From an uncultured Balneola sp. (GTDB taxonomy: Bacteria > Bacteroidota > Rhodothermia > Balneolales > Balneolaceae), in assembly GCA_913058495.1 (NCBI GenBank), contig CAJXQC010000017.1, positions 1 through 64,000 of the forward strand: a stretch of DNA of 64,000 nt, in the 5' to 3' direction. Below the pieces are notes generated by a model. The model ran no database searches. It was not told where the DNA came from and worked only from the letters and a program-made list of their open reading frames with translations. Within the stretch, counting starts at the first letter, position 1. Every line of letters begins with the position of its first letter. Positions 52,639-62,313 of the stretch are shown one piece after another. Position numbers and translations under genes: made by a program.

Positions 52639-52980
52639 ATGCCTCAGGTAAAATTACTTAAGATAGCTCACGGAAGAAGCGGAGATAAAGGAAACGGATC
52701 AAATGTTGGTATTATAGCACGTCACCCGGATATCTACCCTTTTCTCAAAAAGGAACTCACCTCAGAAAAAGTAAAAGAGCACATGAAATATGTGTGTAAA
52801 GGCGAAGTAGAGCGCTACGAGCTTCCTAACATTGGAGCCTTGAACTTCATCTTGAATGAAAGCCTGGGAGGCGGAGGAACTGTTTCTTTAAAATTGGATG
52901 CCCAAGGAAAAACACATGCATCACAAGTTCTGAGAATGGATATAGATGTTCCTGAAGATCTGTTGGCTCTGGTTGACTAG
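52639..52980 (+). CDS. AtuA C-terminal-like stand-alone protein
   Basis: IAHGRSGDKGNGSNVGIIAR; LGGGGTVSLKLDAQGKTHASQVLRM. Confidence 0.82.
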   Translation: MPQVKLLKIAHGRSGDKGNGSNVGIIARHPDIYPFLKKELTSEKVKEHMKYVCKGEVERYELPNIGALNFILNESLGGGGTVSLKLDAQGKTHASQVLRMDIDVPEDLLALVD

Positions 52981-52995
52981 TGTAGTAAAGAAGTT

Positions 52996-53888
52996 CTAGT
53001 TCTTGTCCTTCAACCTGACGTCATAAAAGTTCCAACAACCTGTTTCACAACTTCCTTCAATCAAACTTAAATTTGTGATGGAATCGAAATTATCTGCAGG
53101 CTCAAAGAATAATAAAAGATGTTGTTCGGTGTCAGCAGGTATAACCATGTTTCCGTAACCGTTACTATCACTTCCCATCCAGCCAAATTGTGATATTATA
53201 TCGTATCTGTTCCCTGATGCGTCACGAATATATAGTGCAAAGTCTGAACCCGGTGAATGCAGGTTTCCACTGTAATCCTGATCTATTTCATTAAAGAGCA
53301 ACAACACCTCCAGGGCTTCATCTGTAAACCGTATTTCTTCTATAGAGATATTCGGATTCGTAGCAGAGCCTGTAAAAAGAGATTCCTCCAAAACAGTTCT
53401 GTTTGAACGACGGCGCAAAAAAGAATTATAAGAGTTTAGAATACAGCCTCCTCCCAAAAAGCATTGTGTTTCCATAACAGAATTGCTCTTAAGGGATTTT
53501 ACCTGAGTAGTGGAACCGAGAATATAGAACGGATTTCCAACACTAAATCCTGTGAAGTTAAAAGTACTTACGGTATCAGAATCTGCGCATTCAATAGCTA
53601 GCGACAAAGTGAAAGAAGAGTAATTTGAAACAGATTTTTCTGTTGGAATACATCCTTTGTATTGTTTTTTAAGACGGCTTAAGTAAAGGCCTTCCGAATG
53701 AACCCAGCGAGCCTCTCCAAGACTATTAATGCTGATGTTGCCATTAACATTATCAGTAGATGAGCCCGTATGAAACTCACTTGAATATGTGTCCCATTCG
53801 CCCGAAAAAAAATTCTTTTGTGCCTTTAAATCAGAGCTTTGAGTTTGAATTAAAAAGAGAGAGAGAGAAGGAAGAAAAGTAGCCGCAT
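52996..53888 (-). pseudogene. Secreted cysteine-containing hypothetical protein, out of frame at a (TC)6 tract in the signal peptide (possibly phase variable)
   Basis: Body frame open to 53892 with no ATG/GTG/TTG before 53607; ATG at 53888 gives MRLLFFLLSLSF*; removing one TC gives MRLLFFLLSLFLIQTQSSDLKAQKNFFSGEW. Confidence 0.7.
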
Positions 53889-53930
53889 AATTTTAGTGGA
53901 TAGAATATGAGTAAAAAATCGCTTCAGAAT

Positions 53931-54488
53931 CTAATAAAAACGGATAGGGACTTCAATATTGACTACATCCCAGGTTAAACTCATAACAGTTGAGCTTCCT
54001 TTAAGATCAGAAAAAGTTATCGTAAACGCCTCAACGGGTGTTTCAAGAGTTTGCACAGGCACCTCAAAGCGGTATGCATCAAGCTGACGGTTATAGTCGA
54101 AGGCTCCCCATTGTCCGAGCCCATTATTGAGGATAATAGTCCAACTCTCTTTATCAGGAATTGTGAACAGAGAATAGGTTCCTGCATCTACAACAACCAT
54201 ATTCATCAATACAGGTTCAGTAAGTGTAATTTCAGTAGCCTCATTTGCTCCGGTTCGCCAAACCTGACCGTATGGCTCCCAATCACCAAAAATAGTTCGG
54301 CCTTTTCTGTAAGGTTGGCCGTACACAACTTTTACATAGGTATTTTCATGCTTTACAGAGGAAATAGCTATAGGACTTTTCCTATTGCCAACCGGGGCTT
54401 CTTGTGGGGAATCCGGTTTTTTTTCTCCGCAACCAAGGAGAACTATAAATACTAAAAGAAAAATAAAATTGATTGCCTGTTTAAGCAT
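53931..54488 (-). CDS. DUF2911 family lipoprotein
   Basis: SSVKHENTYVKVVYGQPYRKGRTIFG...YGQVWRTGANEATEI; lipobox LLGC. Confidence 0.9.
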   Translation of the reverse strand: MLKQAINFIFLLVFIVLLGCGEKKPDSPQEAPVGNRKSPIAISSVKHENTYVKVVYGQPYRKGRTIFGDWEPYGQVWRTGANEATEITLTEPVLMNMVVVDAGTYSLFTIPDKESWTIILNNGLGQWGAFDYNRQLDAYRFEVPVQTLETPVEAFTITFSDLKGSSTVMSLTWDVVNIEVPIRFY

Positions 54489-57427
54489 TAAAATTCACCA
54501 AATACAAATTTAGCATTGTTACGAGTTGGTTCGAATGAAAAACCTAAACCAAAATCAAAAGTAAGATTAGCGACGTTGAATTGAAAATGCAACCCGGCAC
54601 CAAAAACGCTCCTGCTTTGTGAAAGTAAATCACTAAAAGACCCCTGTTCCATATCTGTGATGGTATGTGAAAAAGCAGACAAGTATATAGCCTGAAGATA
54701 AAAAGGAACCAACATCCCGCCATCACTTGGATACGCTACCGGAATAGTATACCGTGTACTAAACCTACCTAAATTATTGAAAGTTTCAGGTGGATTACTA
54801 CCCGCTAAAAATGCACCGTCTGTAAAACTGTCCGGAATAATTGTGCTTTTGCTATATAAAAGGAAACTGCTTTGACTTAAAAACTGCAGGTCGTATCGCA
54901 GAGATTGATTAAGTTTTCTCAATGGAGCTACATAGCCAATAAGGCCATAATAAGCAGCCCAACGATCTCTTATTCCGAGCTCACGACTAAATCCATCCGT
55001 AAAAGTTAAAAGCAAATCCTGATCGTTTAACGCCTTGTCTAAAAACCCAAAAACAGATATTCCTGATGAAGGCTGAATATCACGTCTCTGGGTAAGAATA
55101 TTCCAACTTAATTGAGCAAAGCCACCGGCTTTATATTGTGTTTCAAAATCGGATAATGCATCGGGGGTTAAATTAAAATAACGAAATTGTTCTGCTGTAA
55201 TGCGGGGGGATATATAAAGAGATTTTCCTCTTGTAGTACCATTAAAAGTAAAATTCATCGGGACACTCAAATCAAAACCGCGCTCTTGTTGCATAACGGC
55301 ATAAATGTTTCCCTCTCCAAAATCCAGAATACCAAAAGATGGATCGCTGTAAGAACGAATTTTAAATCCAGGCCAGAAAGTTTTGTTCGTATATGAAATA
55401 TCATACCAAAGTCTGCTTTGTATTCCGGTTATTTCAGCTGAATAGCTCTGGCTGCTTAAAGCATCAATACTTTGCAGGTTTATGCCAAACTGCGTTTCTC
55501 CTGAGTTTTCTCGTAGCACCGGAAGAACAGCTCGTGGTTTAAGCCAGCTCAAATCAGAGCTATATTCTTCGACTGTCCAGGAATCGGAATTAATTTCAGA
55601 ACCCATTAAAGGTCGATCGAGTTTTTCCTGAAGATCATTACCGGTCAAAAGAGCGTCTCTTGGAACACGTTTATCATAAAAGTCATCTTCATTCAGAATA
55701 GCTACCTTTTGCTCCTGATCTTGCTGAACAACATAAGCTATTGAAGAGGCATCCGGAGAGTAAGAGGCTTCAAAAGCATTGAAGAGAGAGTTCGTTTTTT
55801 GCAGAACATCACCGTTAGAAAGGTTGAACTCATAAATATTCATTGCCGGATAAGCATCAGCAGTAAATAATAGTTTTTGTTCGGAAGGGTGCCAGTCCAA
55901 ATCAAAAACAGAAGCATTTTTAAAAGCTAATCTGGGTGACTGAAGAATATCCTGTGCTATGGTTTCAGGGGTGGTGATCCACAATGCCTGAACTCCCCGA
56001 CGGTTAACGATAAGAGCTAATTGGTTGGGAGAAGATGGGTTCGCTTTAATTGAAACCGGAGAAGCATTGTTAAACGAAGCCAGAACAGTTTTTCTATTAT
56101 CAGCGTCAATGGATATTACATTTGCGCTTGCTCCGGCAGTTTGTAAAGCAATAATATTTGAACCGGATATAGTAGGGCTGTAAACACGATCTGCTTCAGT
56201 GATCTCAAACGATTTATTTGAATCAAGATCCAATCTTTTAAGCTCAGATTTGTATGCGGAAGAGTACAAAAGATCGGCATCGTACTCCGAAAACAGGATA
56301 GAGTTTACTGCCCGGTCATAATCGATGTTATAGTCGGCAACAGTATAAATTTCTGCAACCCGGGTGGTTTTTTTTGAATCTATATGATACTTATAAAATC
56401 CTCTGGGACCATTGTATTGGGAACTATAAAACAACAGCTCTGAAGAAGAAATCCAGAGAGGTTTACGTTGAGTTATCCCTTTATAAGGAGAATCGATTAT
56501 GTTTTGTTTTGAGGAAGTTGACTCCTCCATCTCATTTTGTCTTAATGCTTCAGCATTTTTTTTATCTGTAAGATATTCTTCAAATAATTCTCCGGGCCAC
56601 TTGCCTGTTTCGTTTTTTAAAGCAAATCCGTAACCCAGAAAAAACATCTTATGATGATAACGAATTGCATTTTTAGACACATCTTCACCATAGTTTTGAT
56701 GTAACCACTGAGTAAATGTGGATCCGGAAATATAGTGTCGATTATATGGAAGGGTATATCTTGAAACACTGAAGGTTTGTCCGGCGCTCCAGGGATCATC
56801 ACTACTTACACGGGCATTGAACTGATTGTTAAAGTAAGTGTAATTTTTACGCCCACCATTCTCGGAGACATTTTCGGTTTCATAATGAACAGCTAAGCCC
56901 TCATGCACGCCTACAGGAGGGAAAAAATTGAAGCTTCGTGCAAAATCCGGAGAAAGAAGACTATAAAACCAGGGAATTGAATATGGTACAATCAAACTTC
57001 CATGCGTTGCGTGTAACAGCTCATGCGGCAACACGGCTTCCAGCCAATCTCCGGAACGAGGGTTTATGCTTTTTCCCTTAAAAGGAGCGGCATCAAATTC
57101 TGACCTGAAGTTATTAGGAGTAACAAACCCATTAGAAAGATCATTGTAATTAGAAATGACTACGGGAAAGTTTACTAGTTCTCCACCGGAAAGTTCTTTT
57201 GCATTAGGATATTGGTATTCGAGTATGGAAGCTGTTCGAAAAGCAAGAGAGTCTTCAGTTTTCGGGAAGATAATCCGAAAGTGATCGGTTTTTAATTGTT
57301 GCCATTTAAGATTGGCAGGACGGTGAACGGGTAAATAAATATTCTGAATTGATGATTGGGAATAGGAACAATCAAGAGTTACTAACAGAAGGACAAAAAA
57401 TGAGAAAAAAAAACGAAATAGTTTCAT
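54488..57427 (-). CDS. Large protein: HExxH metallopeptidase-like domain + TolB-like beta-propeller + C-terminal outer-membrane barrel
   Basis: VLPHELLHATH ... VHEGLAVHYE; repeated WD/PD40-like blades; terminal barrel strands. Confidence 0.75.
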   Translation of the reverse strand: MKLFRFFFSFFVLLLVTLDCSYSQSSIQNIYLPVHRPANLKWQQLKTDHFRIIFPKTEDSLAFRTASILEYQYPNAKELSGGELVNFPVVISNYNDLSNGFVTPNNFRSEFDAAPFKGKSINPRSGDWLEAVLPHELLHATHGSLIVPYSIPWFYSLLSPDFARSFNFFPPVGVHEGLAVHYETENVSENGGRKNYTYFNNQFNARVSSDDPWSAGQTFSVSRYTLPYNRHYISGSTFTQWLHQNYGEDVSKNAIRYHHKMFFLGYGFALKNETGKWPGELFEEYLTDKKNAEALRQNEMEESTSSKQNIIDSPYKGITQRKPLWISSSELLFYSSQYNGPRGFYKYHIDSKKTTRVAEIYTVADYNIDYDRAVNSILFSEYDADLLYSSAYKSELKRLDLDSNKSFEITEADRVYSPTISGSNIIALQTAGASANVISIDADNRKTVLASFNNASPVSIKANPSSPNQLALIVNRRGVQALWITTPETIAQDILQSPRLAFKNASVFDLDWHPSEQKLLFTADAYPAMNIYEFNLSNGDVLQKTNSLFNAFEASYSPDASSIAYVVQQDQEQKVAILNEDDFYDKRVPRDALLTGNDLQEKLDRPLMGSEINSDSWTVEEYSSDLSWLKPRAVLPVLRENSGETQFGINLQSIDALSSQSYSAEITGIQSRLWYDISYTNKTFWPGFKIRSYSDPSFGILDFGEGNIYAVMQQERGFDLSVPMNFTFNGTTRGKSLYISPRITAEQFRYFNLTPDALSDFETQYKAGGFAQLSWNILTQRRDIQPSSGISVFGFLDKALNDQDLLLTFTDGFSRELGIRDRWAAYYGLIGYVAPLRKLNQSLRYDLQFLSQSSFLLYSKSTIIPDSFTDGAFLAGSNPPETFNNLGRFSTRYTIPVAYPSDGGMLVPFYLQAIYLSAFSHTITDMEQGSFSDLLSQSRSVFGAGLHFQFNVANLTFDFGLGFSFEPTRNNAKFVFGEF

Positions 57428-58176
57428 TAACCAGAGATTATGTAGCCGGGTAAAAATTTATAGATTGCCCAAAAATGAGAAAAAGCGCCCCCTAAAACAA
57501 ACAAATGCCAGATTTCATGGAATCCGAACACCTCAGGAAAAGGATCGGGTTTTTTAATTCCGTAGATAATGGCGCCTATTGTGTAAAAGAGTCCGCCAAT
57601 GGCAATCCAATAGGAGAACATATGAGGAAGCTGATCCCAAAGATTCGGAAAAATAATTACTGACACCCATCCCATCAACAAGTACAAAACAGTAGAAAAC
57701 CATCTTGGGGCGGACATCCAAAACACCTTTTTAATAATGCCAATTAGTGCAAAAGACCAAATTCCTATCAACATCCAAAGTCTCCAATTCCCCTCCAATA
57801 CAATGGTACAAATAGGAGTATAAGTTCCGGCGATTACTAAATAGATCATTATATGATCGATCATGCGAAACCGCTCTTCTGTTTCAAAAGTAACATTTAC
57901 TGCATGATAAATGGAGCTGGAAGCAAACATAAGGAAAACAGTAATTCCATAAACAATGAATGAAATTCTGGAAGCGCTCGGATCCTCTGAAGAGTTAACG
58001 ATCAGGTAAACCAATAGTACAAGAGCTCCAATTGCTCCAACAAGATGCGAATAAGCATTAAAAGGCTCCCTGACGGGAAATATAAATTTAGACAAGAAAG
58101 TTCTCCATTTTAAAAGCTGATTATCCAGTATGCATATACAAGCGCAAACCCTGTTAAGAACAAAATTCCGCACCAA
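57427..58176 (-). CDS. Hemolysin III / PAQR family membrane protein (true start probably downstream of 58176)
   Basis: REPFNAYSHLVGAIGALVLL, SSIYHAVN, DHIMIYLVIAGTYTPI, FHEIWHLFVLGGA. Confidence 0.92.
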   Translation of the reverse strand: MVRNFVLNRVCACICILDNQLLKWRTFLSKFIFPVREPFNAYSHLVGAIGALVLLVYLIVNSSEDPSASRISFIVYGITVFLMFASSSIYHAVNVTFETEERFRMIDHIMIYLVIAGTYTPICTIVLEGNWRLWMLIGIWSFALIGIIKKVFWMSAPRWFSTVLYLLMGWVSVIIFPNLWDQLPHMFSYWIAIGGLFYTIGAIIYGIKKPDPFPEVFGFHEIWHLFVLGGAFSHFWAIYKFLPGYIISG

Positions 58177-59369
58177 CTTAGTATACGAAGCCAGGTCGGC
58201 GGGCGATGTTCATCCGGAAAATGTTTAGACATAACTAGCCGGTAATTTATAAAAGCAAGAACAGGAGCCGTTAAAAACGAAAGTGTAGTAGCAAGGTCAA
58301 CCATAAAAGTAAAACGGCTTCCGGCAAGATACAGAACGATCAAAGAAACGATAGAAATAGAAATTATAAAGTATTGGTATGTTTTTTTGGAACCTGCATC
58401 AAAAGACGAAGAGATATTAGAAAGAATCTGGCGAGAAACCCTTGGGTAGGCATCTGTAACAGTGAGGGTTGTACGGAACATGGTTGTAAAAGCACAAACA
58501 ATAATTATAATATAAGCCCAGTCGCCAAGTGTAGAGGTATAAATGCTTACAAGTTGTTTGGAAAAAGCACCGCCACTTCCGGCAAAAACCTCTCCGCTGC
58601 CAAACATTATTAAAGCACCGAGTGTAAGAAAACACAAAGCAAGCAAGCCGGCACCAATGTATCCGATATTAAAATCAGTAAGACAGTCTTTAAGGCTGGG
58701 GCGTTTTCCGGTTTGTTTCATTCGTTCCAGCGACCACAATGAATGCCAAGCGGCGCCATCAATTGGAATGGGCATCCATCCCATTAATGCAATTAAAAAA
58801 GAAACACCGGATACAGTCCAGATGCTCGGTGAAGGGGGTTTGGGGGTTCCTCCGGTATTAAAAAAAGCAACCAGAATTGCAATAAGAGTAGAAATGGTTA
58901 GAACAACCATAATCATTTTGATGGCGCTATCAAGAGCAGAATATTGGCCGGCAGCAAGTATAAGAATACAAATACCAAGAATAATGGCGCTCCAGATAAG
59001 CGGACTTAAAACTATACCGGTTAATTCAGCCGCTAAACTAGCGGTTACAATAGTAACGGCAGCCTGAACAGTAAACATTGTCCCAACGGTGAAAATCACA
59101 AATATCCAGAAGGCCCATGAACCGAGTTTTTTATATCCTTCGATCATACTTTCCTGAGCAATTACGGCATATCTGGGGCCATATTCTAAAAATGGATATT
59201 TAAAAATATTGGCGAGAATTACCGCCCAAACCAGAGCGAAACCATACTCAGCACCGGCTCTTGTTGATTGGACAAGATGGGAAACACCAACAGCAGCGGC
59301 GGCCATTATTAATCCCGGACCAAGCGCATACTTTAATGTAGAAATTCGAGAAGGACTTTCTGTATCCAT
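58110..59369 (-). CDS. Nramp-family divalent metal transporter
   Basis: LGPGLIMAAAAVGVSHLVQSTRAGAEYGFALVWAVILAN; start set at MDTESP. Confidence 0.88.
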   Translation of the reverse strand: MDTESPSRISTLKYALGPGLIMAAAAVGVSHLVQSTRAGAEYGFALVWAVILANIFKYPFLEYGPRYAVIAQESMIEGYKKLGSWAFWIFVIFTVGTMFTVQAAVTIVTASLAAELTGIVLSPLIWSAIILGICILILAAGQYSALDSAIKMIMVVLTISTLIAILVAFFNTGGTPKPPSPSIWTVSGVSFLIALMGWMPIPIDGAAWHSLWSLERMKQTGKRPSLKDCLTDFNIGYIGAGLLALCFLTLGALIMFGSGEVFAGSGGAFSKQLVSIYTSTLGDWAYIIIIVCAFTTMFRTTLTVTDAYPRVSRQILSNISSSFDAGSKKTYQYFIISISIVSLIVLYLAGSRFTFMVDLATTLSFLTAPVLAFINYRLVMSKHFPDEHRPPTWLRILSWCGILFLTGFALVYAYWIISF

Positions 59370-59445
59370 ATTATTGATTAGTGAAACATTAAACTTTGTG
59401 AGAGTACAAATTTTTCTTTCCATCTGTAAGTCGTAAAATGAACTA

Positions 59446-61323
59446 ATGAAAAAAAGTATACATATCTGTTTTTGGTTTTGTTCACTTTTGCTGATTAGTT
59501 GTGCTAATGAGATGGACGATAGGGCAATATCATTTATGGATATTAAACCCTATCAGAGTGTACCGTTTACCCTTTTTGAAACAACAAATAACTCATTGGG
59601 AATAACAGATATTCTCACAAATGAATATCAAAATCAATTTGATAGTTTAAAACAAACAAAACCCTTAGATCGAGAAAAAACCTATTGGTTTAAAGTAGAT
59701 TTGGGAGGCATTGATTTTGAAGAGCAAAAATGGGTTATAAGAACAGGGGAATACGCGCTTAATAATCTCTATTTTGAAGAAGAAGGCAGCATAGCCGTAT
59801 CAAAATCCGGAGTATTTGACCCGGTGGAAAAGGAACTGGAATTGATAGTGTGGCGCTATCATACAATAAGACAGGAGAACCTGATTCAAGGGAACTATGT
59901 GTACCTGGAATTGAGAGAGAACTATTTTCCGGCGCTTATTTATGATCAACAAATAGCAGCAATTGAGGAGTCAGACTTTAAATCAAATTCTGTAATAAAC
60001 TTTGTAGATGATGCAGAATATAACTTTAGAGCTGTATTCTTTCTTGGGGGAATAGCATTTCTGTTACTTTATACATTCGGTATTTATTTTATTTACAAGG
60101 ACAGACTTTATTTACTGTATGGAGCATACCTTCTTTTTTTATTACTGTATTTGGGAGTAAAAATGTACCCGGCTCAATCTACAGTTCTTTTCGGGGGTTT
60201 ACCGATCCTTAACCATGCATGGAATGAAGTAACTCAAATACTTCTAAACTACTGGTATGTTCGGTTTGTACGCAGGTTTTTAGATGCAAAAAATCTATAT
60301 CCGATTATAGATAAAGCTGGGAAAGTAATAGAATGGATAATCCTTGGATTTGTAACAGCCGTATTAATAAGCATTTTTTCTGATCCGTTGAGCACGTCTT
60401 TGTATGCAATAGTTACAACAGAGCGACTTATGATGATAGCTTTTGCGGTAGTAACGAATATTTATATCGTATTAAATTTAAAAGACAGACGTGGACTCTA
60501 TATTGTGGCCGGGTCAACCATGTTGTTAACCGGAAGTGTAACAGCGCTGATAATGGGCGACATACAATATTTTATGATCGGTGTAGTAATTGAGATCTTT
60601 ATTTTTGGGATGGGGCTTGGTATTCTGATGAAAAGACGTGAAGACGAGCGATCAGCCCTTAATAAGGAAATGGAGAAAGTGAAAATGAGGGCTCTTCAAA
60701 CTCAAATGAATCCACATTTTATATTCAACTCTTTAAACTCTATTCGTTCTTATATGATAAAGAACGAAACGAAAGAAGCGTCAGGATATTTATCCAAATT
60801 TTCGAGATTGATAAGGCAAATTCTGGAATATTCCACAGAAGAGTTCATAACTCTTAAAGAAGAGCTGCAGGTATTAAGTCTGTATGTTCAGATCGAACAA
60901 TTGCGTTTCAGAGATGAATTTGGTTTTATTATTGAAGTTGATGAAAGTATAAACGAAGAAGAATTGATTGTGCCCCCGCTAATAGTACAACCTTTTTTAG
61001 AAAATGCTATCTGGCATGGGTTAATGCAAAAAAAAGGAGAAAAAAGGATTGAACTTTCTGTTAAAGATTCAGGAAAAAACCTGAAAGTTATTCTTCGGGA
61101 CAATGGAATAGGCAGAGATGAAGCAAGCAGAGGAAATGATGGAAAGCCTAAAGAAACGCGCTCAATGGCTATTGATCTTACTACGCAGAGAATAGAAATG
61201 CTAGAGGTGAAAGGGGAAGCAAAAGAAAAAGTGACAATTATCGATCTTTATGATGACTCCAGAACTCCGACAGGAACAGAAGTGCGCTTAGAAATCCCAA
61301 AGATCAAAAGAAAAGCGAAATGA
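59446..61323 (+). CDS. 7TMR-DISM/LytS-type sensor histidine kinase
   Basis: Seven-TM block; LQTQMNPHFIFNSLNSIRSY (His_kinase); IVPPLIVQPFLENAIWHGL. Confidence 0.92.
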   Translation: MKKSIHICFWFCSLLLISCANEMDDRAISFMDIKPYQSVPFTLFETTNNSLGITDILTNEYQNQFDSLKQTKPLDREKTYWFKVDLGGIDFEEQKWVIRTGEYALNNLYFEEEGSIAVSKSGVFDPVEKELELIVWRYHTIRQENLIQGNYVYLELRENYFPALIYDQQIAAIEESDFKSNSVINFVDDAEYNFRAVFFLGGIAFLLLYTFGIYFIYKDRLYLLYGAYLLFLLLYLGVKMYPAQSTVLFGGLPILNHAWNEVTQILLNYWYVRFVRRFLDAKNLYPIIDKAGKVIEWIILGFVTAVLISIFSDPLSTSLYAIVTTERLMMIAFAVVTNIYIVLNLKDRRGLYIVAGSTMLLTGSVTALIMGDIQYFMIGVVIEIFIFGMGLGILMKRREDERSALNKEMEKVKMRALQTQMNPHFIFNSLNSIRSYMIKNETKEASGYLSKFSRLIRQILEYSTEEFITLKEELQVLSLYVQIEQLRFRDEFGFIIEVDESINEEELIVPPLIVQPFLENAIWHGLMQKKGEKRIELSVKDSGKNLKVILRDNGIGRDEASRGNDGKPKETRSMAIDLTTQRIEMLEVKGEAKEKVTIIDLYDDSRTPTGTEVRLEIPKIKRKAK

Positions 61324-62030
61324 AACTAAAGGTAGCCATAGTTGATGATGAAGAACATTGCATAGAAACGCTTAAATATGATCTCGAAGAGTCGTATTCA
61401 GAAAAAGTAGAAGTGCTTTTTGAATGCAGTAATAGTGTTGAGTGTGTAGAAAATCTCCGCTCAATTAAACCCGATGTTTTATTTATAGATATAGAAATGC
61501 CCGGGCTGAATGGGTTTGAGCTAATTAAAGTTATACAGCCTAAAGAAACTAAAGTGGTTTTTACCACGGCTCATGCACGTCACGCTGTAGAAGCGATCAA
61601 TTTTAAACCGGAAGCATATTTACTAAAACCAATAGAGCTCGAAGAGTTGGGGAAAGTAGTGGAAAGCTTATATCAGGCAAAAAAACCAGCCGTTGATATA
61701 GGCATCTCTGATAAACTTGCTATCTCTACAACAGAAGACATTGAGCTGGTTAAGCATTCCACCATCGTGTACGCAAAAGCTAGTAACAATTATACGGAAC
61801 TTATTTTAGAAGATGGTTCTTCCAAGCTGATCAGTAAAACACTTAAATTCGTTTCTGCACAATTACCCGAAAGCTCATTTTTTAGAGTTCATAAGAGTTA
61901 TTTGATCAATCTGAATCACATCAACAAGTATAGAAAAGCTGATGGAGGAATGCTCATTATGAGTAATGATGCAGAAATACCTGTGTCAGGAGACAAGAAA
62001 GAAGACTTGCTCATACTCATTCAAAGGTGA
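61320..62030 (+). CDS. LytTR family response regulator
   Basis: Receiver + LytTR (VYAKASNNYTELILEDG, FFRVHKSYLINLNHI); 4-bp overlap with kinase. Confidence 0.93.
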   Translation: MKLKVAIVDDEEHCIETLKYDLEESYSEKVEVLFECSNSVECVENLRSIKPDVLFIDIEMPGLNGFELIKVIQPKETKVVFTTAHARHAVEAINFKPEAYLLKPIELEELGKVVESLYQAKKPAVDIGISDKLAISTTEDIELVKHSTIVYAKASNNYTELILEDGSSKLISKTLKFVSAQLPESSFFRVHKSYLINLNHINKYRKADGGMLIMSNDAEIPVSGDKKEDLLILIQR

Positions 62031-62313
62031 GTTTAACTAACTCTTGGTGCATTCATACTAAGAAGGTGTTCATTTAATAATTCCTATCGGCATATTTGAG
62101 CAGGGATTTATGGAAACACTATATACCACAAGATGTCCTAGTCCTCAATTCCCACTGGTTTTGATTAACTTCTACCAAAATTGAGGAACTACAGCGTAAT
62201 AATTGTATGAAAGCAGTTATTGCGCTTTTTTTTGTTTAAATGCTTTTTTCAGCATTTTTCATATAGTAAAGCTACTATACAGTAATACTAAAATAATTAA
62301 CAACTACACATAT

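Noticed and set aside
54051-54455. 134-aa + strand ORF opposite the DUF2911 gene
   Set aside because: Fully antisense to a well-supported CDS and lacks recognisable protein character.
58543-59067. 174-aa + strand ORF opposite the Nramp gene
   Set aside because: Antisense shadow ORF of a transporter; composition fits the complement of TM codons.
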